Assembly (NCBI GenBank): GCA_013204125.1
Contig: JABMOP010000529.1
Span: 1 to 10,177 of the forward strand
Length of the DNA: 10,177 nucleotides
Source: Rhodospirillales bacterium
GTDB lineage: Bacteria > Pseudomonadota > Alphaproteobacteria > Rhodospirillales > UBA2165
Reading direction: 5' to 3'
Shown: positions 1 through 5,734 of the stretch, piece after piece
How the letters are laid out: each line of letters begins with the position of its first letter
Numbering within the stretch: the first letter of the stretch is position 1
Notes under the pieces: generated by a model
What the model saw: only the letters and a program-made list of their open reading frames with translations
Database searches by the model: none
What the model was told of the DNA's origin: nothing
Position numbers and translations under genes: made by a program

Positions 1-1
1 A

Positions 2-106
2 GCCATTCTAGAGGATGATGATCAGGTGGCAATCATTCAGGATAAAATCGCTCAATGTCCGGTTGAGGCGGCAGTTAACCGCGGGCATTTGGAACGAATT
101 TTGTGA
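2..106 (+). CDS. C-terminal fragment of a ferredoxin-like protein (gene enters from the left edge)
   Basis: An open frame from base 2 to a TGA at 104-106 gives 34 residues. It contains DDDQVAIIQDKIAQCPVEAA and ends in HLERIL. The short acidic stretch, the helix and then Cys-Pro-Val-Glu resemble the C-terminal end of small bacterial ferredoxins, where the last cluster cysteine sits in a CP(V/T)(G/E)A context. Only this one cysteine is visible, so the cluster type and whether this is a free ferredoxin or the end of a larger iron-sulfur protein cannot be decided. The gene converges on the ligase gene with about 65 bases between their stops. A ferredoxin beside an operon of molybdenum redox enzymes would make sense as an electron carrier, but that role is inferred from position only. 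Confidence 0.55.
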   Translation, partial: AILEDDDQVAIIQDKIAQCPVEAAVNRGHLERIL

Positions 107-124
107 CTCCCTCAAAATCGCAGA

Positions 125-159
125 CCGAGCCGGAAACGGCGCGGATGCCACCAATTTTT
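125..159. terminator. possible bidirectional terminator between convergent genes
   Basis: CCGAGCCG (125-132), loop GAAA and CGGCGCGG (137-144) form a GC-rich stem with 7 of 8 bases paired. A T-run lies at about 155-159. On the minus strand the same hairpin is followed by a shorter T-run (the AAAA at 115-118). It sits between the ferredoxin-like stop (106) and the ligase stop (172), where a shared terminator is expected. The T-run is about 10 bases from the stem, so this is not a textbook intrinsic terminator. Confidence 0.35.
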
Positions 160-171
160 CGCCGTTCAAGT

Positions 172-1815
172 TCATTGCTGGCCGGTCTCATTTGCCAGTT
201 TCCGTGTTATATCTTCCCGCAAATCGCGTTTTAAGATTTTTCCAGCCGGGCTCAGCGGGAACTCGTCCACCACCTCAAGCCGCTCCGGCAATTTGAACTT
301 GGCGATTTTCCTTTCCTGCAGAAACGCGTTGAGTTGTTCCAGGTCGAGTTCCTTGCCCGGCAGTAAAATGACATAGGCGCACGCCTTCTCGCCGAAAACC
401 TCATCGGGCATGGCGACCAGTCCAACGCTTTTAACATTTGGATGGGTAATAACGAGGTTTTCGACTTCATCGCAGCTGATTTTTTCACCACCCCGGTTGA
501 TCAAGTCTTTCAGGCGGCCTTCGCACCATATATAGACGTCCTTCATACGCACGATGTCGCCCATGCGATAAAAGCCGTCGGCGGTGAAGGCCTCTTCATT
601 CTTCTCCGGCGCATTATAGTAGCCGCGAATGGTGTAGGGTCCGCGGACGATCAGCTCGCCGAGTTCGCCTTCGGGAACTTCGTTGCCGTCATCATCGATC
701 ACCTTGACTTCGTCATCGGGGCAAGCCGGCTTGCCGGAACTGGTGAAGCGCAACTCTTCCGAGGCGTCCAACCGTGTGAAATTGAGTAACCCCTCGGCCG
801 TTCCGAAAACTTCCTGAAAGCGGCAGCCAAATTTTTCCTCGATCCGCCTTCGTAATGCCGGTTGGAGCTTGATGCCACCATTGGTCATGACCGTCAATGA
901 GGAGAGGTCGTGTTTCTCCGGTATATCCGAATTCAGCCAATTGACGATCACCGGAACGACGGCGGGAACGACGTTCGCCTTTTCCTTTTCGATCAGCGGG
1001 AAAATTGTTTCGGGCGTGACGCCGGGCGCGATCACTATTTTGCCGCCGCTGCGTAGCGCACCCAGTAGGCCCGGTGACGCCAAGGTGTAATTATGCGCCA
1101 TGGGAAGAAGGGCGAGCAGGGTTTGCCGGTTGTCCAGTCCTCCCAGCGGAACGCTCATCGTACAGTTCAAGACATAGTCGTTATGAGTGCGCGGGATCAA
1201 TTTGGGCAGCGCCGTTGTGCCGCCCGACAACAGCATCAAGGCGACATCGTCAGCCGGCATGGAAAGCCCTGAAAGATCGATACCTTGCGGCGGCGGCGTC
1301 TCCAGCAGTTGGGAGATGGATATATGGCCGGGGCCCGCTTCTCCCAGAACAAATAAATGCTCCAGGGTCGGGTTTTCGGCCTTAATCTTATCGGCCATCT
1401 GCCGATAGTCGAAACCACGGTATATATCGGGGAACAGATAGCCGACAGCCTCGGCGTGCGCGACAAAATGACTTACTTCATTTTCCCGGTGGGGCGAAAG
1501 GGACATGACCGGAATTGCGCCGACCTTTAAGAGAGCGAAAAGCGCAATCACAAGCTCGGCGGAGTTCGGAAGTTGAAAAACGACCCGTTGGCCGGTCTTC
1601 AGGCCGATAAAGGCGAAATGGGCCGCCAGGCGTTCGATATTCTCCTGAATGTCCCGGTAGGTATAACGCGTGTCACCGACGATAATGGCTTCGTCACTGC
1701 CGTATTTCTCCACCGATTGTTCGAGCATTTGATTTAAAGTGATATCCTCCCAATAGCCTTTCTGGCGATACATCCTGGCGAATTCCGCCGGCCATTCCGT
1801 GCATCCCTTTAACAT
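172..1815 (-). CDS. aryl-acid adenylate-forming ligase (DhbE/EntE-like; probable aryl-CoA ligase)
   Basis: ANL-superfamily enzyme that activates a carboxylic acid as an acyl-AMP. Residues are numbered from the chosen ATG at 1815 (547 aa, usual family size). The phosphate loop is SGGTTALPK (197-205). The A5 motif is FGTAEG (337-342). The ribose-binding Asp is in RMGDI (D420). The hinge region is GRLKDLINRGGEK (433-445). The catalytic lysine is K526 in SPAGKILKR. The pocket HNYTLAS (241-247) matches the aryl-acid pocket of DhbE/EntE. An ATG at 1827 is also in frame but lacks a ribosome site, whereas the ATG at 1815 is preceded by GGGGGA about four bases upstream. It is the last gene of the block, 46 bases after the molybdenum-subunit gene. 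No siderophore synthetase or aryl carrier domain is visible, so CoA-ester formation for aromatic catabolism is more likely than siderophore assembly. The substrate (a benzoate or hydroxybenzoate) is inferred. Confidence 0.88.
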   Translation of the reverse strand: MLKGCTEWPAEFARMYRQKGYWEDITLNQMLEQSVEKYGSDEAIIVGDTRYTYRDIQENIERLAAHFAFIGLKTGQRVVFQLPNSAELVIALFALLKVGAIPVMSLSPHRENEVSHFVAHAEAVGYLFPDIYRGFDYRQMADKIKAENPTLEHLFVLGEAGPGHISISQLLETPPPQGIDLSGLSMPADDVALMLLSGGTTALPKLIPRTHNDYVLNCTMSVPLGGLDNRQTLLALLPMAHNYTLASPGLLGALRSGGKIVIAPGVTPETIFPLIEKEKANVVPAVVPVIVNWLNSDIPEKHDLSSLTVMTNGGIKLQPALRRRIEEKFGCRFQEVFGTAEGLLNFTRLDASEELRFTSSGKPACPDDEVKVIDDDGNEVPEGELGELIVRGPYTIRGYYNAPEKNEEAFTADGFYRMGDIVRMKDVYIWCEGRLKDLINRGGEKISCDEVENLVITHPNVKSVGLVAMPDEVFGEKACAYVILLPGKELDLEQLNAFLQERKIAKFKLPERLEVVDEFPLSPAGKILKRDLREDITRKLANETGQQ

Positions 1816-1861
1816 TTCATCCCCCATAGTCCAAACGACGGAAGCAATAGGTGTTATCAGA

Positions 1862-4177
1862 CTAACCGAGTACTTTCTCCTCTTCTTGCAGGCGCCTGAT
1901 CCCCCGCAGAATGCTCTCCGGCGACATCGGCAGGCTTGTCAGCCTGACGCCCGTTGCGTCGTAGATGGCGTTGGCAATTGCCGCAATGACCCCGGTTCCG
2001 GCACCCTGGCCGGCCTCCTTGGCACCGAACGGGCCCTCCGGCTCCCACGTAATTACATTGCTATGCTGGAAGCTGGACAGCTTTGGCATATCCGTCGCCA
2101 GCGGCATCTTGTAATCGCGGAAGGAAGGATTCATGACCTCGCCGTCGATGCGAATAAGATTCTCATAAAGGGCCTGACCCATCGACATGACCGTCGCACC
2201 AATGACTTGGCCTTTCACGGCCAAGGGATTGAGCGGGAAGCCGCTATCATCGGCGCCCCAGAATCCAACCACCGTGACCTGCCCGGTTTCCGGGTCGATC
2301 TCTACCTCTATCGCGCAAGCCGAGGGATTGTAGGCGGGCGAGAGGTTTCCGTACCCGGTTTTAAAATCAACCATCTCGTCGCCCGCCGCGTATTCTCCAT
2401 GCGCCGCCACCAGCCGTCCCAAGCTAAAGGCGCCCCGGCGCACAATATCCTTGAGCGGGACGCGTTGACTATTGTCGAGGCGATTGATGATTTCACCGCG
2501 GCGAAACTGAAGATCGTCGGGGCTGACTTCCATATGTTCGGCGGCGATCTCAGCCAGCTGCCGGCGCGCATCCTCGGCAGCGCGTTTGACGGCGTTGCCG
2601 GTAAAAAAAGTAACCCGCGATCCAAATGTTCCCGGATCCACCGGGGTCTGGTCGGTATCGACCTTGGCGAAGCGCACATCGTCCACTTCAATCCCAAGCA
2701 CCTCGGCCGCGATCATCGACAATACGGTGTCGGCTCCCTGGCCAACGTCGGTCGAGCCCGTCGAAAGCTGGACGGTACCGTCCTCCCGCATCCTGATGTC
2801 CGCCGCCGAGGCGGAATGGCCCATGAGCCTCGCGCCGGAGATGTGAGAGCCGCATCCGAACCCGATCCCACGGTACTTGGGCAACTTGCCGCGCTTGCCG
2901 CGCCAATCGGATATCTCCGCGACCCGTTCGATACACTCATCGAATGCAAAGGTGCCGATGCGGAAGCCGTTGGCGGTTTCTTCGCCGGGTTGTAGAGAAT
3001 TCCGGTGTCTGATCTCAAGCGGGTCGATGCCCAAATCAGCCGCGATCAGTTCGATTTGGGAATCGCGGGCGAAGCAAATCTGTGTATTCGTATGTCCCCG
3101 CAAGGCTCCGCAAAAACCGTTATTGGTGTAAACGCGATAAGCCTCGAATTTGAGATTTGGGATTCGGTACGGAATGTTGAGCATCGCTCCGGCAAGATAC
3201 ATGCTGAAACCCCCGATGCTTGAATAGGCGCCGCCATTGGCAATCAACTTACAATGCTGCACCAAAATCCGACCGTCTTTGTCCGTCCCCGTGCGCAGCC
3301 AAATTTTCATCGGATGGCGCATGTGCCCGATGATCATGACTTCTTCCATTGTGTGGACCAATTTCACCGGCCGGCCCGTCTTTTTCGAAAGCATCACCGC
3401 GCAGAAATCCATCGGCATTGCTTCCTGCTTGCCGCCGGAGAAACCTCCGCCGACAAAAGTCTGGACGATGCGCACATCTGCCAGCTCGAGGCCTAGCCCC
3501 ATGGCAAGCTGCCGCCAGACGACATAGGGGCTCATCTTGCAAGCCCAAAGCGTTACTTTGCCGGAGCTTTCCCATTGGCCGACACAGGCGTGCGGTTCAA
3601 GCATTCCTTGTTTGACGGGCTGAGTGTCAAATTCATCCGCGCGAACGTGATCGGCGCTGGAAAATGCTTCGTCTACGTCACCGAATTGAAACGCGGTCTG
3701 GGCGGAGATGTTATTTGGGGCCGCGCTGTGCAAAAGCGGCGCGCCGGAAGTCATCGCTTCTTCTGGATCGAAGACCGTCGGCAGCGGCTCGTATTCGACC
3801 ACCAGCAGCTCGATGGCTTCTTCGGCGGTGTCCTCATCGATCGCCGCAACGGCCGCCACCTCTTCGCCGATATAACGGACGACATCGACGGCCAACGGCA
3901 GGTAGTCACGCGTCTGCGGAAGATTTCCGTATTGGATACCTGGAAAATCGGCGCCCGTAATGACGGCGCGGACTCCCGGCAGGGCCGCGGCGCGGCTTGT
4001 ATCTATGTGGAGAATTTTTGCGTGCGGGTGCGGGCTTCGCAATAGTTTGCCGTGCAGCATTCCGGGCATTGAAATGTCGTCGGCATACTCGGCGCGGCCC
4101 CTGGCCTTGAGCGCACCATCTTTCTTCGGCGTCGGCTGGCCAATAATATCGTACTCGTTGCGAAGGTCTTCGTGCAT
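1862..4177 (-). CDS. xanthine-oxidase-family molybdopterin-binding (large) subunit, 4-hydroxybenzoyl-CoA reductase alpha-like
   Basis: Molybdenum-cofactor subunit of a three-subunit molybdenum hydroxylase, 771 aa from the ATG at 4177, close to the length of 4-hydroxybenzoyl-CoA reductase alpha. Visible family motifs are LEPHA (about 193-197), the cofactor motif GGGFSGGK (243-250), LRGHTNTQ (359-366) and TGSTDVGQG (473-481). The C-terminal active-site motif is GPFGAKEAGQG. The position usually held by the catalytic Glu (GxGE) is here Gln724 (codon 2006-2008, CAG). A longer frame reaches to 4291, but the chosen ATG has AGGG eight bases upstream and begins one base after the stop of the [2Fe-2S] gene, as expected in an operon. 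It is expected to act in the cytoplasm, because no Tat signal is seen. It should hydroxylate, or reductively dehydroxylate, an aromatic or heterocyclic substrate, probably as the CoA ester supplied by the neighbouring ligase. The exact substrate is unknown. Confidence 0.9.
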   Translation of the reverse strand: MHEDLRNEYDIIGQPTPKKDGALKARGRAEYADDISMPGMLHGKLLRSPHPHAKILHIDTSRAAALPGVRAVITGADFPGIQYGNLPQTRDYLPLAVDVVRYIGEEVAAVAAIDEDTAEEAIELLVVEYEPLPTVFDPEEAMTSGAPLLHSAAPNNISAQTAFQFGDVDEAFSSADHVRADEFDTQPVKQGMLEPHACVGQWESSGKVTLWACKMSPYVVWRQLAMGLGLELADVRIVQTFVGGGFSGGKQEAMPMDFCAVMLSKKTGRPVKLVHTMEEVMIIGHMRHPMKIWLRTGTDKDGRILVQHCKLIANGGAYSSIGGFSMYLAGAMLNIPYRIPNLKFEAYRVYTNNGFCGALRGHTNTQICFARDSQIELIAADLGIDPLEIRHRNSLQPGEETANGFRIGTFAFDECIERVAEISDWRGKRGKLPKYRGIGFGCGSHISGARLMGHSASAADIRMREDGTVQLSTGSTDVGQGADTVLSMIAAEVLGIEVDDVRFAKVDTDQTPVDPGTFGSRVTFFTGNAVKRAAEDARRQLAEIAAEHMEVSPDDLQFRRGEIINRLDNSQRVPLKDIVRRGAFSLGRLVAAHGEYAAGDEMVDFKTGYGNLSPAYNPSACAIEVEIDPETGQVTVVGFWGADDSGFPLNPLAVKGQVIGATVMSMGQALYENLIRIDGEVMNPSFRDYKMPLATDMPKLSSFQHSNVITWEPEGPFGAKEAGQGAGTGVIAAIANAIYDATGVRLTSLPMSPESILRGIRRLQEEEKVLG

Positions 4178-4178
4178 G

Positions 4179-4670
4179 TCAGCCGCCCTGTTCATGTTCG
4201 AGTTGACTGGCGGCATCTTGAATGGCCTCGACAATCTGAACGTAGCCGGTGCAGCGGCAAAGATGGCCGACAAGTGCATTGCGGATATCATCTTCGCTCG
4301 GCTTCGGGTTCTCGCTCAGAAGCGATTTTGTGGCGATAACCATTCCCGGCGTACAGAATCCGCACTGAATTGCCCCCTTGGCCACGAATGATTGCTGAAT
4401 TTTCTCAAGCGCCGGGTCGCCTTCGACGGGACCCTCTATGGTCTGGATTTCTTTTCCGTCAGCTTCCACTGCCAGATAGAGGCAAGAGTTGACGGCATTA
4501 CCGTCGATGAGAACCGTACAGGCGCCGCATTGACCTTCGCCGCAGGATCGCTTGGTCCCGGTCAGAGCCAGATTTTCCCGGAGCACCTCAAGAAGTGTGC
4601 GCCAGGGCCGAATAGAAACCTCTTCGCGGACGCCATTGACATTGAGGGATACGGTGATGAGGTTATTCAT
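4179..4670 (-). CDS. xanthine-oxidase-family [2Fe-2S] (small) subunit
   Basis: Electron-transfer subunit with two [2Fe-2S] clusters, 163 aa from the ATG at 4670. The N-terminal plant-type ferredoxin cluster is bound by C43, C48, C51 and C63 (SCGEGQCGAC, then NSC). The C-terminal helical domain has the second cluster at C103, C106 (QCGFCTPGM) and C138, C140 (HLCRCTGY). All eight family cysteines and the conserved Gln102 beside the molybdenum site are present, so the protein looks functional. An upstream in-frame start at 4706 is rejected, because the ATG at 4670 has a strong GGGAAGG ribosome site seven bases upstream and overlaps the stop of the FAD-subunit gene as ATGA. That overlap implies translational coupling. 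It passes electrons between the molybdenum centre of the large subunit and the FAD of the medium subunit. Confidence 0.95.
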   Translation of the reverse strand: MNNLITVSLNVNGVREEVSIRPWRTLLEVLRENLALTGTKRSCGEGQCGACTVLIDGNAVNSCLYLAVEADGKEIQTIEGPVEGDPALEKIQQSFVAKGAIQCGFCTPGMVIATKSLLSENPKPSEDDIRNALVGHLCRCTGYVQIVEAIQDAASQLEHEQGG

Positions 4671-5581
4671 AAATTTGCCTTCCCCCTGGCGACGGCTTTT
4701 TCCCACGCGCGCCTGATGGCGCGCTTTGTAAGGTTTTTGATTAACTCCAGGCGATATTCCGGATCGGCGCGCCAGGAATTGGCCCTGGGATTGGCCTCCT
4801 TGCCCGCCGCCTCGGCGGCCGCATCGAGCCCCTCTTCGGTTAGCGCATTGCCGCGCAAGACCAATTCTGCTTGCCGGGCGCGAAAGACGGACGGCGCGCT
4901 ACCGGCGTAAGCCAGCCGGATGTCGCGAAACAGGTTGTGGTCAGGATCCAGTTCCACGAATGCGCCGACGCCGACGACAGTCATGTCCATGGATTGACGG
5001 TCATGAAACTTCAGATAGACGCCGGCGCTTTCCGATGCCGGCCGGGCAAGGCTGATTTCCGATAGGACCTCGCCTTCGGCAGTGGCGGTTTGCCCAAACC
5101 CGACAAAGAAATCTTCAAGCGGAATCCAGCGCTCCCCCTTCTGACTGCTCAGCTTGGCTTGGGCGCCGAGTGTCATAAGAGGCGGCGGCAAATCCGCGCA
5201 AGGAAGCGCACCGGCGATGTTGCCACCGACGGTCGCCACGTTGCGCAGCTCTACCCCGCCGATCTGCGCGGCGGTCTCGCTGAGAACGTCATAATGCCGC
5301 TGTATAACAGGTGACGACATCAGGGTTTGGAGCGTCGTCATCGCGCCGATGGACAATCCGCCATCGGCCCGCTCCTCGATAAAATCGAGCTCTGAAACCC
5401 GCTTCAGCCCGATCACGCAGCGCGGGGTAGCCTCTCGACGGCGCAGTTGCAGAATGGCATCGGTGCCGCCGGCAAATAGCATCATTTCGCCACTGGGGGC
5501 GCTTGCCGTCAAAGAGCAGAGCTCGGAAAGGGAGTTTGGGCTCACGAAGTCGAATTTGGGCAACCGCCTCAGATAGGTCAT
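4667..5581 (-). CDS. xanthine-oxidase-family FAD-binding (medium) subunit
   Basis: FAD subunit of the molybdenum hydroxylase, 304 aa from the ATG at 5581. It has the two FAD motifs of the CoxM/XDH medium-subunit family: FAGGTD (36-41) and TVGGNIAGALPCAD (117-130). The C-terminal CO-dehydrogenase flavoprotein domain follows, with DMTVVGVGAFVEL in its expected place. Only three scattered cysteines are present. The sequence runs directly from GGNIAGALPCAD to LPPPLMTLGA, without the roughly 40-residue cysteine-rich insertion that carries an extra [4Fe-4S] cluster in the beta subunit of 4-hydroxybenzoyl-CoA reductase. An earlier in-frame start at 5626 is possible. The 5581 ATG is preferred because MTYLRRLPKFDFVSP is a typical family N-terminus and a GGA lies seven bases upstream. 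It is the first of the three tightly linked subunit genes and lies downstream of an FNR-like box. Confidence 0.92.
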   Translation of the reverse strand: MTYLRRLPKFDFVSPNSLSELCSLTASAPSGEMMLFAGGTDAILQLRRREATPRCVIGLKRVSELDFIEERADGGLSIGAMTTLQTLMSSPVIQRHYDVLSETAAQIGGVELRNVATVGGNIAGALPCADLPPPLMTLGAQAKLSSQKGERWIPLEDFFVGFGQTATAEGEVLSEISLARPASESAGVYLKFHDRQSMDMTVVGVGAFVELDPDHNLFRDIRLAYAGSAPSVFRARQAELVLRGNALTEEGLDAAAEAAGKEANPRANSWRADPEYRLELIKNLTKRAIRRAWEKAVARGKANL

Positions 5582-5666
5582 TGGTTCATCCGGTCTCCGC
5601 CTCGTCCATTTTACGCAAATCGCCAAGTTTGCCTGATACCAACCCCGTCGTTTGCGGATAATGCCA

Positions 5667-5708
5667 AATATCGTTTATCGGCAAGCGATTGTTAATGATC
5701 TATATCAA
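5667..5708 (-). promoter_or_regulatory. FNR/FixK/Anr-type box with -10 element upstream of the FAD-subunit gene
   Basis: Read on the minus strand, TTGATATAGATCAT (5708-5695) matches the FNR-family consensus TTGAT-N4-ATCAA at 9 of 10 positions. If its centre is placed at -41.5, as in class II FNR-activated promoters, the -10 position falls on GATATT (5672-5667), which matches 4 of 6 bases of TATAAT. The site lies in the 153-base gap between the DMSO-reductase-type gene and the FAD-subunit gene. It could therefore start a separate transcript for the three hydroxylase subunits and the ligase under low oxygen. Confidence 0.5.
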
Positions 5709-5734
5709 GGCGGTCGGCAGGGCCGGCTCCCGCT

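Noticed and set aside
172..1815. Siderophore (2,3-dihydroxybenzoate) biosynthesis gene
   Set aside because: The pocket resembles DhbE/EntE, but no isochorismatase, dehydrogenase, NRPS or aryl carrier is present and all neighbours are molybdoenzyme genes.
1799..2995. 398-codon plus-strand frame opposite the molybdenum-subunit gene
   Set aside because: It is antisense to a gene with clear family motifs, and its translation is Arg/His/Gly-rich with no recognisable domain.
1862..5581. Canonical 4-hydroxybenzoyl-CoA reductase (hcrABC)
   Set aside because: The FAD subunit has no [4Fe-4S] insertion and the catalytic Glu aligns with Gln, so only the broader family name is used.
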